Assembly: GCF_037154085.1 (NCBI RefSeq)
Contig: NZ_JBANRM010000002.1
Span: 186,001-250,000, forward strand
Reading direction: 5' to 3'
Length of the DNA stretch: 64,000 nt
Source of the DNA: Andeanibacterium fulvum
GTDB taxonomy: Bacteria; Pseudomonadota; Alphaproteobacteria; Sphingomonadales; Sphingomonadaceae
Both the position numbers and the translations under genes were made by a program. The notes below the pieces were generated by a model. It searched no databases. It saw nothing but the letters and a program-made list of their open reading frames with translations, and was not told where the DNA came from. Positions 1-8,730 of this stretch are shown here, in pieces (within the stretch, counting starts at the first letter, position 1; every line of letters starts with the position of its first letter).

Positions 1-1338
1 GCCGATCGCTATCTGGGCCAGCGCAAGGCCGTCGCCTATGGCGCCGTGCTGCTGACTTTCGGCCACTTCCTGATGGGCTTCGAAGGGGACGGCGGACAGG
101 ATGCGGCCAGCCTCAGCCTCTTCTGGCTGGCGCTGTCTTTTATCATCGTGGGCTCAGGCTTCCTGAAGGCCAATATCTCGGTGATTGTCGGGCAGCTCTA
201 TCCCCGCACCGACGTGCGGCGCGACGGCGCCTATACGATCTTCTATGTCGGCATCAATCTGGGCGCCGCGCTCGGCTCGCTGCTGTGCGGCTATCTGGGC
301 CAAACCTATGGCTGGAGCTACGGCTTCGGCGCGGCGGGCGTCGGCATGCTGCTGGGCCTGATCGTGTTCACTGTGTTCAAGCCGCTGCTGCTGGGCCGGG
401 GCGAGCCGCCCGCGCCCCTGGCCAAACCGCGCGAATGGTCGATCTACGCCATCGGCGTCGCCTCGGTCGCGGTGATCTGGCTCCTGATCCAGTATCAGGA
501 TCTCGTCGGCTGGCTGCTGATGATCGCCGGTGCGATCCTGGTCGGCTATGTCCTGCTCACCGCGGTGATCAAGCTCACCCCGCATGAGCGCGACCGGATT
601 TTCGCCGCTATGTTCCTGATCATCGGCTCGATCCTGTTCTGGGCGCTGTTCGAACAGGCCGGCTCCAGCCTCAACCTCTATACGGACCGCTATGTGGACC
701 GCTGGGGCGTGCCGGCATCGATGTTCCAGTCGATCAACGCGATCTACATCGTGCTGCTCGGCCCGCTTTTCGCCGCCCTGTGGACCTGGCTGGGCCGCCA
801 CAAGCTGGAGCCTTCCACTCCCGCCAAGTTCGGCCTCGCCATGATCCAGCTCGGCGCGGGCTTCCTGGTGCTGGTGGCAGGCGCGGCACTGGGCGGAGAC
901 GGCGCGAAGACGGCGGTGCTGTTCATCTTCCTGATCTACCTGCTCCACACCACGGGCGAGCTGTGCCTCTCCCCGGTCGGGCTTTCGGCCATGAACCGGC
1001 TCGCTCCGGCCCATATGGCCAGCCTGATCATGGGCACCTGGTTCTTCGCCTCGGCCACCGGCAATTTCGCCGCCGGGCTGATCGCGGCCGCCACTGGTTC
1101 GGAAAGGGCCAGCGGCGAAGGCGCAGGTCAGCAGGTGGTGCTCGATGTCTATAGCCAGATCGGCTGGATCGCGGTTGCCGTGGGTATCGGCGTATTGGTC
1201 GTGAGCCCGCTGGTGAAGAAGCTGATGCATCTCGACACGCTGAGCGACGACAATGTCGGCGACGATCTGCTGGGCGAAGCGCAAGCCGGCGAAGCCGAGG
1301 CAGCGGGTATCCACCCGGCCACGAAGCAACCGAACTGA
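1..1338 (+). CDS. POT/PTR2-family peptide MFS transporter (5' end outside window)
   Basis: Inner-membrane proton-coupled oligopeptide transporter of the POT (PTR2) family. The reading frame is open from base 1 (ADRYLGQRKAVAYGA...), so the N-terminal helices and the family's ExxERFxYY motif lie outside the window. About 445 residues are visible. They include the PTR2 signature FYVGINLGA (visible residues 81-89), a GFLKANIS segment just before it, and the FEQAGSSLNLY segment typical of helix 7 in this family. At least nine hydrophobic helices follow, ending in a hydrophilic acidic tail. It is followed after 14 bp by two exported amidohydrolases, which suggests that peptides are imported and processed together. 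That link is inferred. Confidence 0.93.
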   Translation, partial: ADRYLGQRKAVAYGAVLLTFGHFLMGFEGDGGQDAASLSLFWLALSFIIVGSGFLKANISVIVGQLYPRTDVRRDGAYTIFYVGINLGAALGSLLCGYLGQTYGWSYGFGAAGVGMLLGLIVFTVFKPLLLGRGEPPAPLAKPREWSIYAIGVASVAVIWLLIQYQDLVGWLLMIAGAILVGYVLLTAVIKLTPHERDRIFAAMFLIIGSILFWALFEQAGSSLNLYTDRYVDRWGVPASMFQSINAIYIVLLGPLFAALWTWLGRHKLEPSTPAKFGLAMIQLGAGFLVLVAGAALGGDGAKTAVLFIFLIYLLHTTGELCLSPVGLSAMNRLAPAHMASLIMGTWFFASATGNFAAGLIAAATGSERASGEGAGQQVVLDVYSQIGWIAVAVGIGVLVVSPLVKKLMHLDTLSDDNVGDDLLGEAQAGEAEAAGIHPATKQPN

Positions 1339-1352
1339 GGCGGAGCCAAGCG

Positions 1353-2762
1353 ATGGGATTGAGCAAGGCGGTAATCGGCGCAGCTTTGGTAGGGGCGCTG
1401 GCACTGGGCGCATGCACAGGCAACAAAGGCGCAGTAAAGAGCGCAAACGCCGCTCCCCCTCCTGCCAAGGCCGAAGCGAAGAAAGACGACGCCAAGGACC
1501 AGCCCTACCCCTCGACCTATCGCCCCTATCCCGGCACGCCAACCGCGCTGGTGGGCGCCACGATCTATGACGGCAAGGGCGGCCGGATCGACAAGGGCAC
1601 GGTGCTGTTTTCGGAAGGCAAGGTCGTCGCGGTAGGCAATGCCTCGCTCACCATTCCCGAGGGTTATTCCCGCATTGACGGGACGGGTAAGTTCGTCACC
1701 CCTGGCGTGATCGACATCCATTCCCATCTGGGCGACTATCCTTCCCCCGCCGTTGCCTCTCACGAAGACGGCAATGAGATGACCGATCCGGCCACCCCGC
1801 AGGTCTGGGCCGAACACAGCGTATGGCCGCAGGATCCGGGCTTTACTCGCGCATTGGCCAATGGCGGGGTGACCGCGCTGCAGATCCTGCCGGGCTCGGG
1901 CAATCTGATGGGCGGGCGCTCCGTCACGCTCAAGAACGTGCCCAGCCGCACGGTGCAGGGGATGAAATTCCCCGGTGCGCCTTACAGCCTCAAGATGGCC
2001 TGCGGGGAAAACCCCAAGCGCGTCTATGGCAGCCAGGGCCGCTCGCCGATGACGCGGATGGGCAATTTCGCGGTCAACCGGAAGACCTGGTTCGAGGCAA
2101 AGAAATATGCCGAGGGCGACCGCAAGGAACGCAACCTTGCGATGGAGACACTTGCCGGAGTGCTGGATGGCGACATCCTCGTCCAGAACCATTGCTATCG
2201 CGCGGACGAGATGGCCCTTGTCCTCGATATGGCCAAGGAGATGGGCTACAAGGTCACGGCCTTCCACCACGCGGTGGAAAGCTACAAGATCGCGGACCTC
2301 CTGCGGCAGGCCAATGTCTGCTCCGCCGTGTGGGCCGATTGGTACGGCTTCAAGATGGAAGCCTATGATGCAATCCCGGAAAATGCCGCGCTGATCCAGC
2401 AGGCGGGGGCCTGTGTCATCATCCATTCCGATGACGAGAACGGCATCCAGCGTCTCAATCAGGAAGCCGCCAAGGCGCAGGCCGCAGGCAGGCGCATCGG
2501 CATCGACATTCCAGACGCACAGGTCGTCGGCTGGTTCACGCTCAATCCCGCCAAGGCCATGGGCATCGACAAGGTGACCGGCAGTCTCGAAAGCGGCAAG
2601 ATGGCCGATGTGGTGCTGTGGAACGGCAATCCGCTATCGGTCTATTCGCGGCCCGAAAAGGTCTGGGTCGACGGCGCGCTGATGTTCGACGCGCTCGATC
2701 CCCAGCGCCGCCCGGTGAGCGATTTCGAACTGGGCCAGCCCGGTGAAGGAGACGTGAAATGA
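1353..2762 (+). CDS. Exported amidohydrolase (lipoprotein)
   Basis: Metal-dependent amidohydrolase of the imidazolonepropionase/dipeptidase-like superfamily, 469 aa. The N-terminus is a lipoprotein signal with an LGAC lipobox (Cys21), followed by an Ala/Pro/Lys linker, so the enzyme is probably anchored in the envelope. The beta-strand then HxH metal ligand is visible as HSH (residues 123-125) after VTPGVIDI. Further candidate ligands lie in QNHCYRADEM, AFHHAVES and the IIHSDDENG segment that carries the catalytic Asp. The C-terminus has the usual SLESGKMADVVLWNGNP strand. The substrate cannot be told from sequence. It overlaps the next amidohydrolase by 4 bp (ATGA), implying coupled translation and a functional pair. 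Confidence 0.9.
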   Translation: MGLSKAVIGAALVGALALGACTGNKGAVKSANAAPPPAKAEAKKDDAKDQPYPSTYRPYPGTPTALVGATIYDGKGGRIDKGTVLFSEGKVVAVGNASLTIPEGYSRIDGTGKFVTPGVIDIHSHLGDYPSPAVASHEDGNEMTDPATPQVWAEHSVWPQDPGFTRALANGGVTALQILPGSGNLMGGRSVTLKNVPSRTVQGMKFPGAPYSLKMACGENPKRVYGSQGRSPMTRMGNFAVNRKTWFEAKKYAEGDRKERNLAMETLAGVLDGDILVQNHCYRADEMALVLDMAKEMGYKVTAFHHAVESYKIADLLRQANVCSAVWADWYGFKMEAYDAIPENAALIQQAGACVIIHSDDENGIQRLNQEAAKAQAAGRRIGIDIPDAQVVGWFTLNPAKAMGIDKVTGSLESGKMADVVLWNGNPLSVYSRPEKVWVDGALMFDALDPQRRPVSDFELGQPGEGDVK

Positions 2763-4048
2763 CGCGCCTTCCCACCCTTCTGGCCGCCGCAGCCGCATTT
2801 GCGATGGCAGCCCCAGCCGCCGCGCAGGATTTCGCCATCACACACGCCACCGTCGCGCTGGGCGACGGGAGCGAGCCGATCCCCGATGCCACCTTGGTGG
2901 TGCGTGGAGGCAAGGTGGCGGCCGTGGGCAAGGACATCGCCGTGCCACAGGGCGTCGAGCAGATCGACGGCACCGGCAAATGGGTGACGCCCGGCCTGTT
3001 CTCGGCCCTCACCGACCTCGGCCTGTACGATGTCGATGCGGTGGATCAGAGCCGCGACATCAGCGCCGACAGATCGGTGTTCAGTGCCGCACTGGACATT
3101 GCCCCGGTGGTCAACCCACTGGCGCAGAACATCAAGGTCAGCCGTGCGGGCGGGGTGACGCGGGCCAGCGTATTCCCCCGTTCCGGCAATGCGATCTTCG
3201 CCGGGCAGGGCGCGGTGATAGACCTCGGCGCGGACAGCGAACCAGTGGTGAAGCCGCGTGCCTTCCAATATGTCGAGCTTGGCGAAGGCGGTGGCGGGCT
3301 GGCCGGAGGCAGCCGCACAGCCGCTCATGTCACGTTCCGCAATGCCCTTGCCGAAGCACAGGATCTTGCCGGGCGCAACGGCAGGAACGACGATGCGCTG
3401 CTCAACCGGCCCGATGCGGCGGCGTTGATCCCCATAGTGGAAGGTCGCCAACCGCTTTACGTCCATGTCGAGCGCGCCGCCGATATTCTGGCAGTGCTGA
3501 AGCTGCGGCAGGATTTCCCGAAGCTCGATCTCGTCCTTGCCGGGGCGAGCGAAGGCTGGATGGTAGCCAAGGAAATCGCGGCGGCGAAAGTACCGGTAAT
3601 CGCCAATGCCCTGAACGACCTGCCCGCCCAGTTCGAACAATTGGCCGCGACCCAGTCCAATGTCGGCCGCATGCATGCTGCCGGGGTGAAAGTGGCTATC
3701 GGCCGCTTCTTCGACATGAACCAGCCGCGCTATGCCCCGCAGCAGGCGGGCAATCTGGTGGCGCTGACAAAGCTGCCCGGCGCCAGCGGACTGAGCTGGG
3801 GCCAGGCATTCGCCGCGATCAGTTCCGTCCCGGCCGAGATCAGCGGTATGCCCGGTATGGGCGTGCTGAAGCCCGGCGCGACAGGCGATGTGGTGATCTG
3901 GGACGGCGACCCGCTGGAACTCAATTCCGCCCCGATGCGCGTATTCGTGGACGGGGTGGAACAGCCGCTGGAAAGCCACCAGACCAAGCTGCGCGACCGT
4001 TATCGGACACCGCAGGAAGGCGCCTTGCCCAAGGCTTACGATTGGTGA
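2759..4048 (+). CDS. Exported amidohydrolase-like protein lacking the HxH motif
   Basis: Amidohydrolase-superfamily fold, 429 aa, with a Sec signal peptide (cleavage likely after AAPAAAQ, about residue 23). The N-terminal composite beta domain (ATVALGDGSEPIPDATLVVR) and the C-terminal GATGDVVIWDGDPLE strand match the upstream neighbour. Where a canonical enzyme has the HxH metal site after VTPG, this protein reads LFSALTDLGL, with no histidine. A single His remains in YVHVERA. It may be a catalytically altered or non-catalytic partner of the intact enzyme upstream, with which it overlaps by 4 bp. Function is inferred from fold and context only. Confidence 0.85.
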   Translation: MTRLPTLLAAAAAFAMAAPAAAQDFAITHATVALGDGSEPIPDATLVVRGGKVAAVGKDIAVPQGVEQIDGTGKWVTPGLFSALTDLGLYDVDAVDQSRDISADRSVFSAALDIAPVVNPLAQNIKVSRAGGVTRASVFPRSGNAIFAGQGAVIDLGADSEPVVKPRAFQYVELGEGGGGLAGGSRTAAHVTFRNALAEAQDLAGRNGRNDDALLNRPDAAALIPIVEGRQPLYVHVERAADILAVLKLRQDFPKLDLVLAGASEGWMVAKEIAAAKVPVIANALNDLPAQFEQLAATQSNVGRMHAAGVKVAIGRFFDMNQPRYAPQQAGNLVALTKLPGASGLSWGQAFAAISSVPAEISGMPGMGVLKPGATGDVVIWDGDPLELNSAPMRVFVDGVEQPLESHQTKLRDRYRTPQEGALPKAYDW

Positions 4049-4075
4049 GATGATCGCCGGCGAGGGAGGTACCCG

Positions 4076-4762
4076 ATGGACCCGTCGCTCGTTTCGCTGA
4101 TTGCCGCTTCGACTGCCTTTACGGGCGGGCATTTCGTGCTGTCTCACCCGCTTCGCGCGCCGCTGGTGCGTGTACTGGGTGAAAAGCCGTTCCTTGGCCT
4201 CTATTCGCTGGTCGCCTTCGCCAGCCTGATCTGGATGGTGCTGGCCTTTCGCGCCGCGCCTCCGGGCAGTGGCGGACTGAGCGGAATGGCGGGCGATGTT
4301 TCCTGGATATTGGCGAGCCTGCTCACTCTGGCAGCGCTGGTCCTGCTGTTCGGCTCGTTTCGCGGCAATCCGGCCATGCCCGAGACGCCCATGGAGAAGA
4401 TCGCGGCGGCCAGCCCGACCGGCGTCTTCGCGGTAACGCGCCATCCGATGATGTGGGGCATCGCGCTGTGGGCCATTGCCCATATCCTGATCGGCTGGAG
4501 CGCGCGCACTGCCATCGTCGCCACTGCCATCCTGATCCTTGCACTGGTCGGCAGCCATTTGCAGGACCGCAAAAAGGCCGAACTGCTGGGCACTGCCTGG
4601 GAGCAATGGGAAGCCCGCACGAGCTTCTGGCCGCGCTGGGGCAAGCTGGCTTCGGTCGGCCTGCCCCTATGGCTGATCGCGCTGGTCCTGTGGTTGGCAG
4701 CGACTTACGGCCATATCCACGCTGCCGGGGTTCCGGCTGGAATCTGGCGTTGGGTGGGGTAG
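4076..4762 (+). CDS. NnrU-family membrane protein
   Basis: Integral membrane protein of the NnrU family (228 aa, about six hydrophobic helices). NnrU was named for a gene needed for nitric oxide/nitrite metabolism in denitrifiers, but most homologues are uncharacterised. Family features seen here are the N-terminal GGHFVLSHPLR segment and the TRHPMMWGIALW motif in the middle, a region that resembles isoprenylcysteine methyltransferase-like proteins. No other denitrification genes are in the window, so a role in NO metabolism is not supported by context. The start ATG follows GGGAGGTACCCG, a good ribosome binding site. Confidence 0.85.
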   Translation: MDPSLVSLIAASTAFTGGHFVLSHPLRAPLVRVLGEKPFLGLYSLVAFASLIWMVLAFRAAPPGSGGLSGMAGDVSWILASLLTLAALVLLFGSFRGNPAMPETPMEKIAAASPTGVFAVTRHPMMWGIALWAIAHILIGWSARTAIVATAILILALVGSHLQDRKKAELLGTAWEQWEARTSFWPRWGKLASVGLPLWLIALVLWLAATYGHIHAAGVPAGIWRWVG

Positions 4763-4768
4763 GAAAGC

Positions 4769-5185
4769 CTAATGACACCTCTCGCTTAAACCCATGTCCA
4801 ACCACTTACCATAGTTGCGTAGAGTTACCGGCCAACCTTCCGGCCAAGCGGGAAGATCCTTTTCGTCAAAGCCCCGGCGCCTCGCAAACTCGGCAGGCCA
4901 GTCCATGCTCCAATCATCGCCATCAATTGGCAGATCGCGGACAAGATCGTCTTCTGGGTGCGGAGCCAAACGAGGCTCCAGATAAAACGATGCGGATTCC
5001 CACAAAAACTCGGCAGTAATACGGCTTACATCAGGCGCCATCAGCAAAAGAAATTGATCGCGATTAGGATTCGTTCTGCGAGACAAAGTTCGCGCGGCCT
5101 GTTTACGGGTATTGCGTACCGCCATAGTCACCCAAACCGCGAGGCAAATGCCCACAAAAGCTGTAGGCGCAAGCCATTCGGGCAA
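4769..5185 (-). CDS. Unassigned membrane-anchored protein, AT-richer than neighbours
   Basis: Open frame of 138 aa directly downstream of dxs (9 bp gap). The first codon of the longest frame is TTG, and a Met at residue 21 is an alternative. Residues about 6-22 form one hydrophobic helix (APTAFVGICLAVWVTMAV), followed by a basic stretch (RNTRKQAARTLSRR) and then a soluble, acidic and Trp-rich domain (DDWSMDWPAEFARRRGF). I recognise no family. Base composition is visibly lower in GC than flanking genes, and third codon positions are less GC-biased, which suggests recent acquisition. A coding role is supported by the undisturbed frame, but expression is uncertain. Confidence 0.6.
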   Translation of the reverse strand: MPEWLAPTAFVGICLAVWVTMAVRNTRKQAARTLSRRTNPNRDQFLLLMAPDVSRITAEFLWESASFYLEPRLAPHPEDDLVRDLPIDGDDWSMDWPAEFARRRGFDEKDLPAWPEGWPVTLRNYGKWLDMGLSERCH

Positions 5186-5193
5186 GTTGCCAA

Positions 5194-7116
5194 TCAGGCC
5201 CGCGCCTCTTCCACGCCGGCCGAATTGTGCCGCAGCGCCTTCAGCACCGTATCGACGATCCCGCTCGCGTTCAGCCCGGCTTCGTCATACTGCTTCTCCG
5301 GCGCGTCCTGATCCTGGAAGATGTCCGGCAGGCGCAGGGTGCGGATTTTCAGGCCGCTATCGGTCAGCCCTTCGTCGCTGGCCATGGTCAGCACATGGGC
5401 GCCGAGGCCGCCGATGGAGCCTTCCTCCATCGTTAACACCACTTCATGCGTGGCGATCAGGCGGCGGATCAGCTCGCTGTCCAGCGGCTTGGCGAAGCGC
5501 AGATCGGCCACCGTGGTGGAAAGGCCCTTGGCCTCCAACTGGTCGGCCGCCTTGAGCGCTTCGGCAAGGCGAGTGCCGAGCGAGAGCAGGGCGATCTTGG
5601 TCCCTTCGCGCACCACGCGGCCCTTGCCGATTTCGAGCATCTGCGGAACTTCGGGCAGCGGCACGCCAACGCCATTGCCGCGCGGATAACGGAAGGCGAT
5701 GGGGCCATCGTCATAGTAGGCGGCCGTGTGCGTCATGTGAACCAATTCCGCCTCATCAGCGGCGGCCATCACCACGAAATTGGGCAAGCTGGCGAGATAG
5801 GTCACATCGAAGCTGCCCGCATGGGTCGCTCCGTCGGCACCGACCAGACCCGCACGGTCAATGGCAAAGCGCACCGGCAGGTTCTGGATCGCCACATCGT
5901 GCACCACCTGATCGTAGGCGCGCTGCAGGAAGGTGGAATAGATCGCACAGAAAGGCTTCATGCCCTGCGCGGCAAGCCCGGCGGCAAAGGTAACCGCGTG
6001 CTGTTCGGCAATGCCGACATCGAACGTGCGATCCGGATAGGCCTCGGCGAACTTGTCGAGCCCGGTGCCCGACGGCATGGCCGCCGTGATCGCGCAAATG
6101 CGGTCATCCTGCGCCGCTTCGGCCATCAGCGCATTGGCAAAAACGCCGGTGTAGCTAGGCGGGCCGCCCGCGCTCTTCTTCTGTTCGCCGGTGATGACAT
6201 CGAACTTCTGGACGCCGTGATATTTGTCGGCGCTCTGTTCGGCGGGGCCATAGCCCTTGCCCTTCTGCGTCACGACATGGATCAGGCACGGCCCCTCCGC
6301 CGCATCGCGGACATTCTCCAGCACCGGCACCAGCTGGTCCAGATCGTGCCCGTCGATGGGGCCGACGTAATAGAAGCCCAGTTCCTCGAACAAGGTGCCG
6401 CCCATGGCCATGCCGCGTGCGAATTCGTCCGTCTTCTTCGCCGCGCGATGCAGCGGGGCGGGTAGGCGACGGGCGAATTTCTTCGCCAGATCGCGCAGGC
6501 CGAGGAATTGCGCGCTGGAAACCAGCCGCGCGAGATAGCCCGAAAGCCCGCCCACCGGCGGCGCAATCGACATGTCGTTGTCATTGAGGATCACCACCAG
6601 CCGATTGCCGGCGGCTTCCGCATTATTCATCGCCTCATAGGCCATGCCCGCGCTCATCGCGCCGTCACCGATCACCGCGATGGCCTTGCCCGGCGTACCC
6701 GCCAGCTTGTTGGCGATGGCGAAGCCGAGGCCCGCCGAAATCGAGGTGGAGGAATGCGCGGCGCCGAACGGATCGTATTCGCTTTCGCTGCGCTTGGTGA
6801 AGCCCGACAGCCCGCCGCCCTGACGCAGGGTGCGGATACGGTCGCGCCGGCCAGTGATGATCTTGTGCGGATAGGCTTGGTGGCCCACGTCCCAGATCAG
6901 CCGGTCATCCGGCGTGTTGAACACGTAATGGATCGCCACGGTCAATTCGACCACACCGAGGCCGGAACCCAGATGCCCTCCGGTGGAGCCCACCGCAGAG
7001 ATCATTTCCTGCCGCAGTTCATCCGCCAGTTGGCGCAGCTGCCCCGGCTTGAGCTGGCGCAGGTCTGCAGGAATATCGACCGTATCGAGCAACGGCGTGG
7101 CGGGAGGATTGGACAT
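5194..7116 (-). CDS. dxs: 1-deoxy-D-xylulose-5-phosphate synthase
   Basis: Condenses pyruvate and glyceraldehyde 3-phosphate to DXP, the entry step of the MEP isoprenoid pathway and a precursor for thiamine and pyridoxal. The protein is 640 aa, full length for the family. Visible are the GGHLGSGLG motif (residues 46-54), HSSTSISAGLG (121-131) and the thiamine-diphosphate motif GDGAMS (150-155) through NDND (178-181). The transketolase-like middle and C-terminal domains follow, with GIAEQHAVTFAAG. DXP made here is also the substrate of the ThiG domain encoded near 57 kb. Confidence 0.98.
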   Translation of the reverse strand: MSNPPATPLLDTVDIPADLRQLKPGQLRQLADELRQEMISAVGSTGGHLGSGLGVVELTVAIHYVFNTPDDRLIWDVGHQAYPHKIITGRRDRIRTLRQGGGLSGFTKRSESEYDPFGAAHSSTSISAGLGFAIANKLAGTPGKAIAVIGDGAMSAGMAYEAMNNAEAAGNRLVVILNDNDMSIAPPVGGLSGYLARLVSSAQFLGLRDLAKKFARRLPAPLHRAAKKTDEFARGMAMGGTLFEELGFYYVGPIDGHDLDQLVPVLENVRDAAEGPCLIHVVTQKGKGYGPAEQSADKYHGVQKFDVITGEQKKSAGGPPSYTGVFANALMAEAAQDDRICAITAAMPSGTGLDKFAEAYPDRTFDVGIAEQHAVTFAAGLAAQGMKPFCAIYSTFLQRAYDQVVHDVAIQNLPVRFAIDRAGLVGADGATHAGSFDVTYLASLPNFVVMAAADEAELVHMTHTAAYYDDGPIAFRYPRGNGVGVPLPEVPQMLEIGKGRVVREGTKIALLSLGTRLAEALKAADQLEAKGLSTTVADLRFAKPLDSELIRRLIATHEVVLTMEEGSIGGLGAHVLTMASDEGLTDSGLKIRTLRLPDIFQDQDAPEKQYDEAGLNASGIVDTVLKALRHNSAGVEEARA

Positions 7117-7211
7117 CGGCCCCTGTTACCCCAAGGTCAAAGCAGTGTCGAACGCTAGGTGAGTGTTACGCACTATGGTGCAATTTCTTGCAGAATGTTG
7201 CGGCAGGCCGC

Positions 7212-7673
7212 TCAGGCCGCGCAGCTATCGCACAGGCCGCGCAATTCCACGACCGGGCGGACATCGGCAAAGCCGTTCTTCTGCCCGGCATCGCGCAAGC
7301 TGCCGGTGATTCTGTCATCGTCGAAATGAGTGGCCTGGCCGCATTTGTCGCAGATCAGGAAGATGCAATCGTGGCGGCAACCGGGATGGGTATTGACCAG
7401 ATAGGCATTGGCGCTTTCGATCCGGTTGGCGAGATTGGTGCGCACGAACAGGTCCAGAATGCGATAGACGCTGTTGGCCGCCACGCGCTTGCCGCGGCTG
7501 GCGGAAAGGCTTTCGGCAATGTCATAGGCCGATGCTGGCTTCTCATAGGCGGCCAGCGCCTCGAACACATCCGCGCGCATGTCGGTCCACTGCTCGCCCG
7601 CGTCCGTGAGGGCGGAACGCGCGGCGTTCACCAGCTTGTCGCCCGAATGTTCGTGATGATGATGCCCGGCCAT
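7212..7673 (-). CDS. Fur-family transcriptional repressor, Zur-like
   Basis: Cytoplasmic metal-sensing repressor, 153 aa. The N-terminus is His-rich (HHHHEH, residues 4-9). The winged-helix domain spans about residues 20-92, with the recognition helix at VAANSVYRILDLF. The dimerisation domain holds two CxxC pairs, C108/C111 and C148/C151, typical of the structural zinc site, and further potential ligands H96, C99, H101 and C103. The His-rich start and overall pattern favour Zur over Fur, but metal specificity cannot be proven by reading. A Zur-like palindrome lies upstream of the merC-family gene at 58.3 kb, a plausible target. Confidence 0.88.
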   Translation of the reverse strand: MAGHHHHEHSGDKLVNAARSALTDAGEQWTDMRADVFEALAAYEKPASAYDIAESLSASRGKRVAANSVYRILDLFVRTNLANRIESANAYLVNTHPGCRHDCIFLICDKCGQATHFDDDRITGSLRDAGQKNGFADVRPVVELRGLCDSCAA

Positions 7674-7723
7674 ACGGGAGATATAGGGATTGCAGGCCCG
7701 GCCCGCAATCTTGCCGCTTCTGA

Positions 7724-8407
7724 TCAGCCGGCCTTGAAAGTGGCGCTATATTGGTTGGGGAACAATTTCTTCAGCGCCGCGACCTTCGGCTTGTCCCACC
7801 GGACGATGTAACCCTGGTTGGGATTCTTCTTCATGAAGTCCTGATGGTACTGCTCGGCCGGGTAGAAGACCTTGTAGGCCTCGATCTTCGTGACGATGGG
7901 GGACTTCCACACGCCAGATTTGCCCATCTGCGCCAGATAGGCCTTGGCGACCTTTGTCTGCTCCGCATTCAGGGGCACCAGCGCGCTGCGATATTGCGTG
8001 CCTTGATCGGGGCCCTGGTAATTGAGGGTAGTGGGATCGGCGCCTACCGAGAAAAAGATGCGCAGCAACTGATCGTAACGGACGACCTTGGGGTCGTATG
8101 TCACTTTCACCGCTTCGGCATGGCCCGTCTTGCCATCGCTCACCGTGCTGTAAACTGCGTCAGCCTTGCTGCCGCCGTGATAGCCCGAGACGGCACTGGA
8201 CACGCCTTTCGTGTGACTGAACACTGCCTCGATGCCCCAGAAGCAGCCGCCGGCAAAGATCGCGGCCTGCATTCCGCTTTCCTGTGCCGCGAGCTTAGCG
8301 GCGGGGGCCAGCACCACGTCTTCCGCGAAGGCGGGCTGAGTGCAGGCTGCGGAAAGGAACAGCGATGCTGCGAAAAGGAGCGTTCTGCTGGGTGTCTTCC
8401 GGTTCAT
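7724..8407 (-). CDS. msrA: Peptide-methionine (S)-S-oxide reductase, exported
   Basis: Reduces methionine-S-sulfoxide in oxidised proteins. 227 aa from the ATG at 8407. The catalytic motif GGCFWG has its nucleophile at Cys55 and is followed by GVSSAVSGYHGG and the HAEAVKVTYDP stretch. The first ~29 residues are a signal sequence (TLLFAASLFLSAACTQPAFA), so the enzyme acts in the periplasm or envelope. A longer upstream reading is possible but would add an Arg/Pro-rich stretch unlike the family. The start codon overlaps by 1 bp (TGATG) the stop of a short upstream reading frame. Confidence 0.95.
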   Translation of the reverse strand: MNRKTPSRTLLFAASLFLSAACTQPAFAEDVVLAPAAKLAAQESGMQAAIFAGGCFWGIEAVFSHTKGVSSAVSGYHGGSKADAVYSTVSDGKTGHAEAVKVTYDPKVVRYDQLLRIFFSVGADPTTLNYQGPDQGTQYRSALVPLNAEQTKVAKAYLAQMGKSGVWKSPIVTKIEAYKVFYPAEQYHQDFMKKNPNQGYIVRWDKPKVAALKKLFPNQYSATFKAG

Positions 8408-8511
8408 CACGCTATCAGGGTCTGGGTTGCGATTGCGATCGCGACAGCAAGACCCCCAAGGCCAAAGCCGATGGCGAAGGAACGGTAAAGGTCGGCAGTG
8501 AAAAGGCCCAT
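8407..8511 (-). CDS. Candidate 34-residue membrane peptide translationally coupled to msrA
   Basis: A short ATG-initiated frame ends in TGA, which overlaps the msrA ATG by one base (TGATG). The peptide begins MGLFTADLYRSFAIGFGLGG and ends ATQTLIA. Residues about 12-30 are hydrophobic and glycine-rich, so it could form one membrane helix. No strong Shine-Dalgarno sequence is seen upstream. The overlap geometry favours translation with msrA, but the frame is short enough to arise by chance. I know of no assigned function. Confidence 0.45.
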   Translation of the reverse strand: MGLFTADLYRSFAIGFGLGGLAVAIAIATQTLIA

Positions 8512-8673
8512 GAGGGGTAACTTTCAGCTCTTCGCGATCTTCGGATCGCCTTTGTCTAACGCAAAACCATTGCCCGGGCGTGAACGGCCTCGGGTGCGAA
8601 AGGACAGCTGAAAGCCGCCCCGTCGCATTGACGACGGAGCGCGAGTTCGGTTCCCGACAGGGCCGGTTCAAGG

Positions 8674-8702
8674 GCTGAATCCGCGAATCGAGCGGATTCA
8701 GC
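8674..8702. other. Perfect 11-bp inverted repeat downstream of purH
   Basis: Arms GCTGAATCCGC and GCGGATTCAGC flank a 7-nt loop, 29 bases after the purH stop on the minus strand. There is no T-run, so it is not a classic intrinsic terminator. It may mark or stabilise the 3' end of the rpe-heparinase-purH transcript. The rest of the gap between purH and the peptide ahead of msrA (about 8512-8730) shows no gene that I can support. Confidence 0.5.
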
Positions 8703-8730
8703 GACGAATGACAGGGCTGTGCCTGCCGGA

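Noticed and set aside
2642..4606. 654-residue minus-strand frame across the second amidohydrolase and NnrU gene
   Set aside because: Spans two real genes on the other strand and shows no protein-like pattern.
8674..8702. Intrinsic terminator after purH
   Set aside because: Strong hairpin but no T-run on either strand, so listed only as an inverted repeat.
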